Shown: piece by piece, positions 46,652 to 55,617 of the stretch
How positions within the stretch are numbered: position 1 is the stretch's first letter
Layout of the letters: the number at the start of each line of letters is the position of its first letter
Assembly: GCA_035710745.1 (NCBI GenBank)
Contig: DASTCX010000013.1
Coordinates: 152,083 to 216,082 of the forward strand
Direction: 5' to 3'
Source of the DNA: Candidatus Eremiobacteraceae bacterium
GTDB lineage: Bacteria; Vulcanimicrobiota; Vulcanimicrobiia; Eremiobacterales; Eremiobacteraceae
Length of the DNA: 64,000 nucleotides
Position numbers and translations under genes: made by a program
The notes under the pieces: model-generated
The model's input: the letters and a program-made list of their open reading frames with translations, nothing else
Told to the model about the DNA's origin: nothing
Databases searched by the model: none

Positions 46652-47977
46652 ATGCAGGACCGCTGCGTATCCGCTAGCAAGGCCCTCGGCGTGTCCAGCA
46701 TCGAGCTCTCTGCTCCTCGACCGCACTCCGCCACCGTCCGTATGCCGGGAGACAAATCGATCTCGCATCGCGCTTTCATGTGCGCGTCGATCGCCGATGG
46801 CGAGTCGTCCATTGTCGGAGCGAACGCAGGCGCAGATGTCCGCGCGACGGTCGATGCGCTCCGCGCTCTCGGCGCCTCGATAAGAGGCGATATATCAAGC
46901 GCGATGCACGTCCGGGGGATACGCGACTTTCGCACGCCGGGGTCCGCGCTCGATTGCGGCAACTCCGGCAGCACTATGCGGATGCTCGCCGGGCTGATAG
47001 CGGGCCGCGTCGATGCGACCCTCGACGGCGACGCATCGCTACGACGTCGGCCGATGGAACGCGTCACCTACCCTTTGCGCATGATGGGTGCCGATGTCAA
47101 AACGACGAACGGAAAACCGCCGCTGAAGCTGCGCGCCTCACCGCAGCCCCTCCGAGGCGCCGCGATCACGCTGCCGGTCGCATCGGCGCAAGTAAAATCC
47201 GCAGTGCTCTTCGCCGCACTTCGTGCGCAAGGACCGACAGTAGTCACAGAACCGGCGCACACGCGTGACCATACCGAGCGGATGCTTCGCTCGATGGGCG
47301 CGAGCTTGGACGTGAATGGAAACAGCATTGCGGTTCAACCTTCGCTATTGAAGCCGCTCGCCGACTATCGCGTGCCCGGCGATTTCTCCGCAGCCTTCTT
47401 CTTCATCGCCGGCGCTGTAGTACTTCCCGGGTCGAATCTACGCCTCGAAAATCTCGGAATGAATCCGACGCGCATAGCCGCCCTCGACGTGTTGCGCGCG
47501 ATGGGGGCAGACATCGAGATCATGGATACGCGCGAAGACCACGGCGAGGCGATCGGCGATGTCGTCGTCCGCGGTGGACGTGACCTTCGAAACGCTGCCA
47601 TTGAAGCAGAGCAGATACCGAACCTCATCGACGAGATCCCGGCGCTGTGTACGCTCGCCGCCGCTGCCGGTATCGACTTCGAGGTACGCAATGCGTCAGA
47701 TTTGCGGACGAAAGAATCGGACAGGCTCGCGACGACGGTTCGGCTGCTTCGCGCGTTTGGCGCTATTGCGGAAGAGCTGCCGGACGGCATCTCGATCGGG
47801 TCGGGCCGTCGATTGCGAGCCCCGGAGCGCGTCACCACCGAAGGCGATCACCGAATCGGCATGTCAGCAGCGATCCTCGGGCTCGCGACGCGATCACGTA
47901 TAACGATCGACGATACCGACTGCATCGCCACGTCGTTTCCAAACTTCTCCGACGTATGGCGTTCAGCGTTCTACTAG
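46652..47977 (+). CDS. aroA: 3-phosphoshikimate 1-carboxyvinyltransferase (EPSP synthase)
   Basis: A 441-residue enzyme of the shikimate pathway joining shikimate-3-phosphate and phosphoenolpyruvate. The start ATG 46652 has GGAGG eight bases upstream. Motifs: the PEP/S3P-binding RMPGDKSISHRAFMCASIADG with Lys35, SALDCGNSGSTMRMLAGL, DASLRRRPMERV, the Asp-containing LIDEIPALCTLA, RTKESDRLATTV and the C-terminal GDHRIGMSAAILGLA. NSGST rather than NAGTA is of the class II (CP4-like) type, which is often less sensitive to glyphosate. It is convergent with the next gene, the stops overlapping by four bases. Confidence 0.95.
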   Translation: MQDRCVSASKALGVSSIELSAPRPHSATVRMPGDKSISHRAFMCASIADGESSIVGANAGADVRATVDALRALGASIRGDISSAMHVRGIRDFRTPGSALDCGNSGSTMRMLAGLIAGRVDATLDGDASLRRRPMERVTYPLRMMGADVKTTNGKPPLKLRASPQPLRGAAITLPVASAQVKSAVLFAALRAQGPTVVTEPAHTRDHTERMLRSMGASLDVNGNSIAVQPSLLKPLADYRVPGDFSAAFFFIAGAVVLPGSNLRLENLGMNPTRIAALDVLRAMGADIEIMDTREDHGEAIGDVVVRGGRDLRNAAIEAEQIPNLIDEIPALCTLAAAAGIDFEVRNASDLRTKESDRLATTVRLLRAFGAIAEELPDGISIGSGRRLRAPERVTTEGDHRIGMSAAILGLATRSRITIDDTDCIATSFPNFSDVWRSAFY

Positions 47978-48837
47978 TCCGACACGACGTGCGCTTGAAG
48001 CAATTCGTAGTTGATATCCTGGATTAGGACGTCATTTTTCCCGACGCCGACGAACCGACCAGTCGTCAGGATGGCGGCGTGCCCCTGATCGAGTCTGAAT
48101 ATCAAACCGATTGATCCACCAATGAAGGCGAAGTCTTCGCCGTGGAAATGCGTGCACCACACCGGATAGGGTGCGTCCATTGCTCCTTTGGTCGCCGATG
48201 CGAGAGCTTCGACCGATAGTATCGGCCGTCTCATACCCGCACGGTCAACATCATAGATAGCGACGCGGCTATCAGGTTCGCCGGCGACGCATCGGTCGCC
48301 GTCGGCGAGCACCATGAAAGTAGGCTCGGCAGGCTTGGGCCGGCGTATAGGGCGAACGTAACCGTTGTCGAGGGCGTACCAGTCGAGGCCTCCGCCGATC
48401 CGAATGCCCATCAGGTTTTTCCGGTCGTCCACAAAGCTCAAGCTGTCGTAGACGCGGGGCAGGGGGATGACCCTCAAGTGTCCGCCTATCAATGAACCTA
48501 GCCCAGGCTTATAAGAACCATGTGGGCCGTAACCTGGTTTCTCCCAGACGACGTAAACGGTGTCGCCCACGACGGTCGCATCCTCGAGCGACCACTTCGG
48601 CATGAAACGGTAGATCGCGACTTCAGGCCCGAAACTGACATCGCTCATCGGCGGCGCGGAATACCCCGCAAGGATAACGCCCCTATCACTATTTGGATTG
48701 CTCGGCGATACCATTGGTGTCGGCGAGGGACGAACCCATGACGCGATCCCTACGGTATTCGCGATGGCAGACAGCGCGAGAATACATGCGGCGGCCAGTG
48801 CGCTGAAGATGCCGATCAACCTTGACGCGGATTGCAT
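47974..48837 (-). CDS. Membrane-anchored or secreted protein of unknown function
   Basis: A 287-residue protein with one hydrophobic N-terminal segment (residues about 8-30) that may be a signal anchor. The rest is hydrophilic with beta-propeller-like strands (VVGDTVYVVWEKPGYG, SRVAIYDVDRAG, IGGSIGLIFRLDQG) but no clear repeat motif. A Pro/Ser linker (RPSPTPMVSPSNPNS) separates anchor and domain. GAGG precedes the ATG. It may be the last gene of the operon starting at 50335. Confidence 0.6.
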   Translation of the reverse strand: MQSASRLIGIFSALAAACILALSAIANTVGIASWVRPSPTPMVSPSNPNSDRGVILAGYSAPPMSDVSFGPEVAIYRFMPKWSLEDATVVGDTVYVVWEKPGYGPHGSYKPGLGSLIGGHLRVIPLPRVYDSLSFVDDRKNLMGIRIGGGLDWYALDNGYVRPIRRPKPAEPTFMVLADGDRCVAGEPDSRVAIYDVDRAGMRRPILSVEALASATKGAMDAPYPVWCTHFHGEDFAFIGGSIGLIFRLDQGHAAILTTGRFVGVGKNDVLIQDINYELLQAHVVSD

Positions 48838-48858
48838 CGACTACCTCGTTCCCCGGGC

Positions 48859-49617
48859 CTAGCGCAGTTCGGCGCTGCTCCACGCGTCGAGCACTTCTTC
48901 TTCCGTCGGCGGCCGCTCGATATTACTCGCGGCGAAGTCCTCTGCTTGCGGGTACCGCGTCGCTCGAACGCGTGCCGCCGCCGCCGCAAGATCGTATTCC
49001 GTGCGACGGAGCTGCACGTCGGGGCCGAGGAGCAGCCAATAAGCACCAGGCCTTCCGAAGGGCATCCCGACGCTGCCGGCGTTCAGAACGCGTAGGTCTC
49101 CGATCGCGCGGTCGAACTGCATGTGGGTGTGACCGCAGACGACGATATCGACCCCTAACCCGCCGAAGATCGGAACGAGCCGTTCTTCAGGAGTGCGGCG
49201 CGTGAAGATCTCCGTATCGTTGCGAGGCGTCGCGTGACAAAAGAGCACATCGCCGATCTCCGACACGTGCGCCCGGACGGATCTCTGCCACGTCGCGAGC
49301 ACGTGCTCGTGACCCGGGTCCAGCTGTTCCGCGGTCCAGGTTATGACTTCGCGTACCTGTTCGGGAAGCGTCTTCGACTCGATGCCGTTCAAACGTTCGA
49401 GCACTTCGCGGTCGCCATTGCCTAGAACGAATCGTACTGGTATGTCGAGCGCGAAGAGCGTCGCCATCGTCTCGCGCGGCATCGGACCGGGAAGCACATC
49501 ACCGCCGATGACGATCTGCTCGACGTCGGCCTTTCGGACTTCTTCGAGGACCGCTTCGAGCGCGGGCAGATTGGCATGGATATCGTACAGGGCCGCGACG
49601 CGACCGCTGAGCCTCAC
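48859..49617 (-). CDS. Calcineurin-like metallophosphoesterase
   Basis: A 252-residue cytosolic phosphoesterase. All metal-binding blocks are visible: ALYDIHANLPALEAVL (D-x-H), VIGGDVLPGPM (GD), VLGNGDRE (GN-D), LFCHATPRND (H) and VVCGHTHMQFD (GH-x-H), then NAGSVGMPFGRPGAYW. It matches the YfcE/MJ0936-like single-domain group, which hydrolyse phosphodiesters. The ATG overlaps the upstream stop as ATGA. Physiological substrate unknown. Confidence 0.88.
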   Translation of the reverse strand: MRLSGRVAALYDIHANLPALEAVLEEVRKADVEQIVIGGDVLPGPMPRETMATLFALDIPVRFVLGNGDREVLERLNGIESKTLPEQVREVITWTAEQLDPGHEHVLATWQRSVRAHVSEIGDVLFCHATPRNDTEIFTRRTPEERLVPIFGGLGVDIVVCGHTHMQFDRAIGDLRVLNAGSVGMPFGRPGAYWLLLGPDVQLRRTEYDLAAAAARVRATRYPQAEDFAASNIERPPTEEEVLDAWSSAELR

Positions 49618-49967
49618 TCCGACGCGGTGCCGCGCAGCGAGGGAGCGAACGTGTCCAGCAAGTCGATGACGCAGGCCGCCACCGAGTCGATCCCGCTCTG
49701 AAGGCGACTGCTCGCGTCACGGGCTGCGGTGAGACGATGAGCGAGCTCATCCCAGCGATCGCTCGCGGCCTGAAGCTTCTCGATCCCGGCGGAGATGCGT
49801 TCGCCGAGCGCCGGGAGCTCGGAAGCGGCGACGAACGCCGGGGAATCAGTGATGCGCGTCAGGCGCGATCGGATGCGAAGACCTCTGACGAGCGCATAGA
49901 CGACGGTCGCGAGCACGGCGACCGCGCCGATGATGATCGCAACGATCGACGCGTTCTCGAGGTTCAT
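49614..49967 (-). CDS. Small membrane-anchored coiled-coil protein
   Basis: A 117-residue protein: one transmembrane helix at about residues 7-28 (ASIVAIIIGAVAVLATVVYALV), then a basic stop-transfer and a long helical region (about 50-110) with heptad-like spacing (LGERISAGIEKLQAASDRWDELAHRL). It resembles small DUF948/YtxG-like envelope-stress proteins in layout only; no family is assigned. It overlaps both neighbours by four bases. Confidence 0.65.
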   Translation of the reverse strand: MNLENASIVAIIIGAVAVLATVVYALVRGLRIRSRLTRITDSPAFVAASELPALGERISAGIEKLQAASDRWDELAHRLTAARDASSRLQSGIDSVAACVIDLLDTFAPSLRGTASE

Positions 49968-50335
49968 GGCTTGGGCGACGAAGAACCCGTGGACGAGTCG
50001 CCCGACTTGGATGTCGACGCCGACGTCGACGCGTCCGATGACTTCGGGCTCGCAGCCTTGCTGTCGGAAGCCCCGGCGCCGGTCTTCGACTCGGACGATT
50101 TGGAGCCCGACGCCGTGGAATCGGCCGATTTGCTGTCCGAGGGCGCGCGCGATGACGCGCCGCCGTAGTCGGTCTTGTGGAAGCCGCTGCCCTTGAAGAC
50201 AAGGCCGATCGGATGGAAAACGCGGACGAGCTCACCGCCGCACGACGGACACTCGGTCGGCCGTTTGTCGTTGAAGCCGTGTTCGACCTCGTGGGTCTTG
50301 CCGCACGACTTGCAGCGATACTCGTATACTGGCAT
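49964..50335 (-). CDS. FmdB family zinc-ribbon protein with Ser/Lys-rich tail
   Basis: A 123-residue protein. Residues 1-55 are the FmdB regulatory zinc ribbon: PVYEYRCKSCGKTHEVEHGF, then ECPSCGGELVRVF and GLVFKGSGFHKTDYG, with the four zinc cysteines intact. Residues about 62-123 are a low-complexity Ser/Lys/Ala/Asp tail with SKS and SDSK repeats, likely disordered. FmdB was first described as a putative regulator of formamidase; most homologues are uncharacterised. It heads the overlapping chain to the metallophosphoesterase. Confidence 0.85.
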   Translation of the reverse strand: MPVYEYRCKSCGKTHEVEHGFNDKRPTECPSCGGELVRVFHPIGLVFKGSGFHKTDYGGASSRAPSDSKSADSTASGSKSSESKTGAGASDSKAASPKSSDASTSASTSKSGDSSTGSSSPKP

Positions 50336-50356
50336 CGTATCCGGGGGCGGTGACTC

Positions 50357-50899
50357 TTAGAGCGCTGCTGCTGGCTCCGCCGCTTTTGGCCGGACCGTCG
50401 CAGCCAGCGCACCCTCTTCCACATCGAAGAGGCTCTCGCCAACCGCCATATATTCGACTTGTTCTTCGAGCAGGCCTTTGAGGCGCACGAGCGAGTCGTG
50501 CAGATCGCGTCGCACGCGACGTCGTCGCGACATCGCGTCGATCGCGCGCGCGATGAGGCCGCCGAACAGCGGATACCCGATGGCACAAGCGACTCGCGTC
50601 TGCTTGCCGCGCTGTTCGAATCGGAAATCGATTCGGCGCGCGGCCGAGTAAAGTCCCTCGAGCGAAAGGAAGGCGTTGCGGACGAGCCGCTTCACTTCGA
50701 ACGTCTCTTGCCACCGCCGGCTCCCGGCGTGCATGCAGACGAGCAGTTCTTCATCGACGGCGAGCGGCTGTGAATCGGGCTGCTGTGCGTTCACGACCGA
50801 CGGCATCCATACCGCCCAGCGCGTCACGTCGGTCACGAAATCGAACACCCTCGCGACCGGAACGTCGACATCTGTGTGATCCGCGCACAGTATCTTCAT
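50357..50899 (-). CDS. SRPBCC (polyketide cyclase/START-like) family protein
   Basis: A 180-residue protein with a START/SRPBCC-like pattern: VDVPVARVFDFVTDVTRWAVWMPSVV at the N-terminus, a central strand-rich part (ETFEVKRLVRNAFLSLEG, ARRIDFRFEQRG) and a long C-terminal helix (RRDLHDSLVRLKGLLEEQVEY). Such folds bind hydrophobic ligands or assist quinone pathways; no specific role is visible. It ends 21 bases before the fmdB start and is probably in the same transcript. Confidence 0.75.
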   Translation of the reverse strand: MKILCADHTDVDVPVARVFDFVTDVTRWAVWMPSVVNAQQPDSQPLAVDEELLVCMHAGSRRWQETFEVKRLVRNAFLSLEGLYSAARRIDFRFEQRGKQTRVACAIGYPLFGGLIARAIDAMSRRRRVRRDLHDSLVRLKGLLEEQVEYMAVGESLFDVEEGALAATVRPKAAEPAAAL

Positions 50900-51016
50900 C
50901 CGTAGCGCTCCTTCGCAAGCGTATACATCGCGCCGGAGGGGTCCCCGGGACCCGCGCGAAGTGTCTGCCCTCCAAACGAAATCGTCGTCGACGGCGGAAA
51001 AACCTTCCTTTGCGAG

Positions 51017-51463
51017 GTGTCGCGCTTCACAATGGTCCGCGTACGCGTTGCCGCGCTTATCGTTCGCGATCGCCACGTGCTCCTCGCGCGTCACGTCAAA
51101 CATGGACGGACGTCGTATCTGCTTCCCGGCGGCGGCATCGAAACAAGCGAGACCGCCATCGCCGCGCTGACGCGGGAGTTGCGCGAGGAAGCGAGCGCCG
51201 CAATCACGATCGGCGCGTTGCGTTACGTCGTCGAGGCGATCGCGCCTGACGGCTCCAAGCATCTGGTGCAGCTCGTCTTCGAAGCAAAGCTTGCGAGCGA
51301 AGTCGGGCCCTCGACGGACTCGCGGGTCGTCGCGTGCGAATGGCACGACGTCGCCGAGCTGAGGACGCTCGACATCCACCCAGCCATCGGTCCGCGACTC
51401 GCCGCGGACATCGAGTCGGGTAATAAGGCGGTCGACTACGTCAGCGCGCCCTGGATCGTCTGA
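51017..51463 (+). CDS. NUDIX hydrolase
   Basis: A protein of up to 148 residues. The Nudix box is complete: GGGIETSETAIAALTREL followed by REEASA (G-x5-E-x7-R-E-x2-E-E). The preceding VRVRVAALIVRDRHVLLARH is the standard first strand pair. Expected activity is cleavage of a nucleoside diphosphate linked to another moiety; the substrate is unknown. The GTG at 51017 or the ATG at 51032 could be the start. It is convergent with ftsZ across the terminator. Confidence 0.88.
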   Translation: MSRFTMVRVRVAALIVRDRHVLLARHVKHGRTSYLLPGGGIETSETAIAALTRELREEASAAITIGALRYVVEAIAPDGSKHLVQLVFEAKLASEVGPSTDSRVVACEWHDVAELRTLDIHPAIGPRLAADIESGNKAVDYVSAPWIV

Positions 51464-51474
51464 AATAAAAAAAG

Positions 51475-51511
51475 ACGGCGGCCGGGTCGCCTCGCGCGAC
51501 GCGGCCGCCGT
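51475..51511 (-). terminator. Rho-independent terminator of the dnaE-ftsZ operon
   Basis: On the minus strand a 10-bp perfect stem ACGGCGGCCG...CGGCCGCCGT encloses a GC-rich inner hairpin and is followed by CTTTTTTTATTT. It lies 12 bases after the ftsZ stop. The plus strand has no T-run, so it terminates only the minus-strand operon. Confidence 0.9.
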
Positions 51512-51523
51512 GTTCCCCGCCGC

Positions 51524-52585
51524 CTACTTGTTGTAGCGAAGGAAGGCGGGCACTTCGATCTCGTCCATGCTGATCGGCTTGACCTTTTCGATCTCGCCGA
51601 CGCCGAGCACTCGCTGACGATCTCGCGCGCGCGAGCCGAAACCAGTCGCGAGCACGGTGACGCGCACTTCGTTCTGGAGCCGGTCGTCGATCGTCGCCCC
51701 GAAGATGACTTCCGCGTCCGGATCGACCGTCTTCGCGATGGCCTCCGCGGCTTCGTTCACCTCGTACATGGACAGATCCGATCCGCCGTAGATGTTGAAG
51801 ATGACGCCGCGAGCGCCGTCGATCGTCGCCTCGAGCAGCGGGCTCGACACAGCCTTTTGCGCCGCATCGGCCGCACGGTGCTCACCGCTTCCGATGCCGA
51901 TGCCCATGAGCGCGGAGCCGGCATCCGTCATGACGCGCCGCACGTCGGCGAAGTCGAGGTTGATCAAACCGGGCTGCGTTATGAGATCGGTGATGCCCTG
52001 GATGCCCTGGCGGAGCACGTCGTCTGCGTAGCGAAACGCTTCGACGAGCGGCGTCTTCTTCTCGATCACCGAGAGCAGCCGATCGTTCGGGATGACGATG
52101 AGCGTATCGACCTTCTGCTCGAGCTCGGAGATGCCGCGCTCGGCGATCTGCGCCCGCTTCCTCAGCTCGAAGCCGAAAGGTTTCGTGACGACGCCGACCG
52201 TCAACGCACCGGCCGAACGTGCGAGCTCGGCGAGGATCGGCGCAGCGCCGGTACCGGTTCCGCCGCCCATGCCAGCGGTGATGAAGACGAGATCGGTGCC
52301 TTCGACGAGCAACGCGAGGTCTTCTTTCGATTCGTCGGCGGCTTGCCGTCCGATCTCCGGATCCGCGCCGGCTCCCAAGCCGCGCGTCAGGTTCTGTCCG
52401 ATCTGCAGCTTGTTCTCGGTCCGCGAGTTCTTCAGCGCTTGCACGTCGCAGTTGACCGCGTAGAACTCGGCGCCTTTGATGCCCGCGTCGACCATCCGGT
52501 TGATGGCGTTGCAGCCGCCGCCGCCGACGCCGATGACTTTGATGCTCGCCATGTGCTCCGGCACGTAGCGCCGCTGCTCCGTCAT
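51524..52585 (-). CDS. ftsZ: Cell division GTPase FtsZ
   Basis: A 353-residue tubulin homologue that polymerises into the Z ring. N-terminal GTP-binding elements are [15 protein letters not shown], the tubulin signature [14 protein letters not shown], and [14 protein letters not shown]. The T7-loop catalytic part [18 protein letters not shown] is intact. The disordered linker is very short (about 20 residues) before the conserved C-terminal peptide [12 protein letters not shown], which binds FtsA. It follows ftsA by 22 bases and is the last gene of the operon, just before the terminator. Confidence 0.97.
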   Translation of the reverse strand: MTEQRRYVPEHMASIKVIGVGGGGCNAINRMVDAGIKGAEFYAVNCDVQALKNSRTENKLQIGQNLTRGLGAGADPEIGRQAADESKEDLALLVEGTDLVFITAGMGGGTGTGAAPILAELARSAGALTVGVVTKPFGFELRKRAQIAERGISELEQKVDTLIVIPNDRLLSVIEKKTPLVEAFRYADDVLRQGIQGITDLITQPGLINLDFADVRRVMTDAGSALMGIGIGSGEHRAADAAQKAVSSPLLEATIDGARGVIFNIYGGSDLSMYEVNEAAEAIAKTVDPDAEVIFGATIDDRLQNEVRVTVLATGFGSRARDRQRVLGVGEIEKVKPISMDEIEVPAFLRYNK

Positions 52586-52607
52586 ATCTCTTAGACCCCT
52601 TTCTCGT

Positions 52608-53834
52608 TCAACCGATATATTCGGACAACCACGAGGTCATCCGAGACCAAACGCCTTTGCGCTCGCCGTTCTTCGATTGCGTGCTCGCGTGGTCCGATGC
52701 TCCGAACAACACGAGCCCGACGGCGGTCGCGAACGCGGGATTCTTGATCGTCTCGGTCAGCCCGCCGACGTGCATCGGCGTTCCGATGCGTGCGGGCAGA
52801 TCGAAGAACTCCGATGCGAGCGAGTCGATGCCCTCGAGCCTTGCGCCGCCGCCGGTGACGACGAGTTCCGCGAGCATCACCTCGGGCGGGCAGTTCTGCG
52901 CGAGGTTCGCCCGCACGAGCTTGAAGATCTCCGTCATGCGCGCGACGATGATCTGGCGGAGGAACGTCTTCGATGCCGAGCGCGTCGTCCGTCCGGACAA
53001 CGCTTTCACTTCGAAGGTCTCTTCCCCCAGGTCGCGCGACATGTCGGCGGTACCGTACGCGTGCTTGATGTTCTCGGCCTCTTGGAAACTCGTCTTGAGA
53101 CCGAGCGCCACGTCGTTCGTGACGATGTTGCCGCCGACGGGCACGGTCCACGTGTGGTAGACGCCGCCGCCCCAATAGACCGCGACGTCCGTCGTGCCGC
53201 CGCCGATGTCGAGCAATACGACGCCCGCATTGCGCTCTTCGGGCAATAGCACGGCCACGCCGCTGGCAAGCGGCTCGAAGATGACGCCCGTCGGCTCGAT
53301 GCCGGCGCGATGGACGCATTTGAGGACGTTGGCGACGAACGACGAGCCCGCGGTGACGATGTGCGTGTCGACCTCGAGCCGCGCGCCCGACATGCCGACG
53401 GGGTCGGTGATGCCGTTCTGGCCGTCGACCGCGTACTCGCGCGGCAGCGTGTGGATTATCTGGCGATCCGCCGTGAGGTTGATGATGCTGCTCGCATCGA
53501 CGACGCGTTTGACGTCGCCCGGCACGACCTCGCGGTCGTCGCCGCCGACGGCGACGATGCCGTGCGAGTTCTGCGATCGCACGTGTTCGCCCGTGACGCC
53601 TACGAATGCCGACTCGATGTGCGCGCCGGCCATCCGCTCCGCCGTTTCGGTCGCTCCCTCGATCGACTTGACCGTCTCTTCGAGGTCCGTGACGACGCCT
53701 TTGCGCAGCCCGACCGACGGGCACACGCCGAAACCGACGATGTCCATATCGCCGTCGCGTCCGATTGTCGCGATGACCGCCGCGGTCTTCGTGGTGCCGA
53801 TGTCGAGACCGGCGATGAGGTCGCTACGTGCCAA
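52608..53834 (-). CDS. ftsA: Cell division protein FtsA
   Basis: A 408-residue actin-like membrane tether of FtsZ. I start it at TTG 53834, giving [20 protein letters not shown] as the usual FtsA N-terminus; the open frame back to 53966 adds residues unlike any FtsA. Phosphate loops are [12 protein letters not shown] and [19 protein letters not shown]; the SHS2-type 1C domain follows ([16 protein letters not shown]) and [15 protein letters not shown] closes the ATPase core. The C-terminal amphipathic helix is [15 protein letters not shown]. It is separated from ftsQ by 171 bases containing a DnaA-box-like palindrome, so it may have its own promoter. Confidence 0.95.
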   Translation of the reverse strand: MARSDLIAGLDIGTTKTAAVIATIGRDGDMDIVGFGVCPSVGLRKGVVTDLEETVKSIEGATETAERMAGAHIESAFVGVTGEHVRSQNSHGIVAVGGDDREVVPGDVKRVVDASSIINLTADRQIIHTLPREYAVDGQNGITDPVGMSGARLEVDTHIVTAGSSFVANVLKCVHRAGIEPTGVIFEPLASGVAVLLPEERNAGVVLLDIGGGTTDVAVYWGGGVYHTWTVPVGGNIVTNDVALGLKTSFQEAENIKHAYGTADMSRDLGEETFEVKALSGRTTRSASKTFLRQIIVARMTEIFKLVRANLAQNCPPEVMLAELVVTGGGARLEGIDSLASEFFDLPARIGTPMHVGGLTETIKNPAFATAVGLVLFGASDHASTQSKNGERKGVWSRMTSWLSEYIG

Positions 53835-53871
53835 GGCTATCCCCGTTATCCGCCGGTTTTTCCGTGCGCTG

Positions 53872-53889
53872 TCCACAGGCTGTGGATAA
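53872..53889. promoter_or_regulatory. DnaA-box-like palindrome between ftsQ and ftsA
   Basis: TCCACAG-g-CTGTGGATAA: two inverted TCCACA cores, the right one a perfect DnaA box (TTATCCACA on the minus strand, 53881-53889). It is in the leader of ftsA, so it could link division-gene expression to DnaA. A single pair is too little for an origin. Confidence 0.4.
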
Positions 53890-54005
53890 GCGTCGCCAAG
53901 AACAACGCTGGCGACCCATAGGGTCGCCAAGAGTCCGTCGCGAGCATTCCAAACGCGCGCGTACATCCCTGCAAGGCGTTCGTGCGATCGTCGCGATCGT
54001 CGTCG

Positions 54006-54794
54006 TCATCGATAGAGCACCGTCGGCGCGCGCACGCTTCGCAAGTCGACGTAGACGACGTTTTCCGGCGCCGCGATCTTGGGCACGATCGATTTGAAGA
54101 GCGTCACCTTCTTCGCGAGGTCGTCTTCGGTGCCGAGGATCGCGCGCAATCCGTCATCGGAGGTGACGGTGATGCCCGTCGCCGGCTTGAGATCGACTTC
54201 CGAGACGCGGAGTCCGAGAGCTCGCAGCTGGACCAGCGCATCGTACGCCTGCTGGAAGTCGTCTCCCGGTATCGGCGAACCCGGTTCAAGGCCGGAGGGT
54301 GCCGGGTCGATGCGGATGAGCGGCAAAGCGGCGGCTTGCTCTTCCCTTGGGTCCGATCGACCGACGGCAGAGACGTCGAGAACGCGCCCGGTCGCGTCGA
54401 TCAGCGCCTCGGAGGCGCCAGGCTCCTCGGCCGACGCACCCGAGAGACGCACGCGCACGACCGCTTGACGCTCGGTGACCGAGACGGAGATTCGGTTCGG
54501 CCACGTCCGCTGCACTGCGGCGGTCGCGACCCACGGAAGAGCCTCGATTCGGCGCCTCGCGGCCGCGGTGTCGAGGAGCCAGACGTTCGTGCCCTTCGGG
54601 AAACCTGCGGCGTAGAGTACGTCGGCGACCGGCGTGCGCGCTTCGCCCGAAACGTTCAAGCCGGCGAATGCGAGGCGTGGATCGCCCGCCTCTTTGAATC
54701 CGAACGCGACGAGCGCCGTCGCGAGCAGGACGAGCGCCACGACGGCGACCTGAACGCCGATCGAATGCGGGGAGTCCTTGACACGCCTACGCAC
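54006..54794 (-). CDS. ftsQ: Cell division protein FtsQ (POTRA domain)
   Basis: A 262-residue bitopic protein. GTG 54794 overlaps the HAD stop (GTGCGTAG). A short basic cytosolic part (VRRRVKDSPHS) precedes one transmembrane helix (about 15-34). The POTRA domain follows: FAGLNVSGEARTPVADVLYAAGFPKGTNVWLLDTAAARRRIEALPWVATAAV, with the typical WP..I.V.V.ER (TWPNRISVSVTERQAVV) start of the FtsQ domain. It connects the cytosolic Z ring with the FtsBL part of the divisome. Confidence 0.9.
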   Translation of the reverse strand: MRRRVKDSPHSIGVQVAVVALVLLATALVAFGFKEAGDPRLAFAGLNVSGEARTPVADVLYAAGFPKGTNVWLLDTAAARRRIEALPWVATAAVQRTWPNRISVSVTERQAVVRVRLSGASAEEPGASEALIDATGRVLDVSAVGRSDPREEQAAALPLIRIDPAPSGLEPGSPIPGDDFQQAYDALVQLRALGLRVSEVDLKPATGITVTSDDGLRAILGTEDDLAKKVTLFKSIVPKIAAPENVVYVDLRSVRAPTVLYR

Positions 54795-55617
54795 GTCCGA
54801 AGGCCACCCCGTCGAAGAGATTCGCGAACGCCTCCGCGACTCCGGCGCCGAGCGGCGCGACCACACGCTGCGCAGCTTGTTTTGCCAGCGGCGAGCCGTT
54901 GCCGACGGCGTACGATCTGCCGGCCCAACGGAGCATCGGGGCATCGTTGTCCGCATCCCCGATGGCGGCGACTTCCGTCCGATCGAGCCGTCGCTGCGAG
55001 GCGACCCACGCCAGCGCGGTCGCCTTGTCCGCTTGAGGATCGGTGACTTCGAGATATTGAGGAAGGCTGCGGAACACATTGGCTCGCTTGCCGAAGCGAG
55101 CGCCGAGCTCCCGCACCTGCTCTTGGACGGTCGACGGGTCCGAGATCGCGAGCAGTTTCATCGGCCCTGGCCCGGGTGCTTTGCCCGTCAAGAGCGCGCC
55201 AAGATCGGGGACCATGACAGGCTCGACCCGCGACAACCTGAGGTACTCGTCGGTGCGGGCGTCCGTGCCGTCGAGATAGAGCCGATCGCCGAAATAGAGT
55301 TGGACGCGCATGCCCGCGGTGCGGGTCGCCTCGAGCGCCTCGAGCGCGATCGCCGCGTCGAGCGGCACGGAACGCTCGATCGTCGCGCTGTCGATGTCGA
55401 ACACCGCGGCGCCGTTGAGCGAGATGAGAAAGCCGTGCAGACCGAGCGCTCTTGCAAACGGCACGCCGGCTGAGAAAAGTCTGCCGGTGGCGATGCATAT
55501 CTCGACGCCGGCGGCGGCGGCGTGCTCGATGGCGCTCCTATCGGAGTCCGATATTTTCAGGTCCGGACCGACGAGGGTCCCATCGAGGTCGACTGCGACG
55601 AGCTTGACGGAGCTCAC
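54787..55617 (-). CDS. HAD-superfamily (Cof-type, IIB) hydrolase
   Basis: A 276-residue phosphatase of the Cof/HAD-IIB type. The nucleophile motif is VAVDLDGTLVGPD, motif II ICIATGR, a cap domain in the middle (ARTDEYLRLSRVEPV), Lys in DPQADKATALAWVAS and the metal motif VAAIGDADNDAPMLRWAG. GTG 55617 overlaps the dnaE stop by four bases. It dephosphorylates sugar phosphates, nucleotides or flavin precursors in relatives. Its place between dnaE and ftsQ is unusual. Confidence 0.9.
   Translation of the reverse strand: MSSVKLVAVDLDGTLVGPDLKISDSDRSAIEHAAAAGVEICIATGRLFSAGVPFARALGLHGFLISLNGAAVFDIDSATIERSVPLDAAIALEALEATRTAGMRVQLYFGDRLYLDGTDARTDEYLRLSRVEPVMVPDLGALLTGKAPGPGPMKLLAISDPSTVQEQVRELGARFGKRANVFRSLPQYLEVTDPQADKATALAWVASQRRLDRTEVAAIGDADNDAPMLRWAGRSYAVGNGSPLAKQAAQRVVAPLGAGVAEAFANLFDGVAFGRA

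Noticed and set aside
51475..51511. Terminator for the NUDIX gene on the plus strand
   Set aside because: The hairpin is followed by gttccccgcc on the plus strand, with no T-run; the T-run exists only for the minus-strand operon.
53872..53889. Replication origin at the DnaA box
   Set aside because: One box pair only, no AT-rich unwinding region, no dnaA/dnaN genes nearby.
53835..53966. Earlier ATG start for ftsA at 53966
   Set aside because: The added residues do not resemble FtsA and span the DnaA-box palindrome; TTG 53834 gives the family's normal N-terminus.
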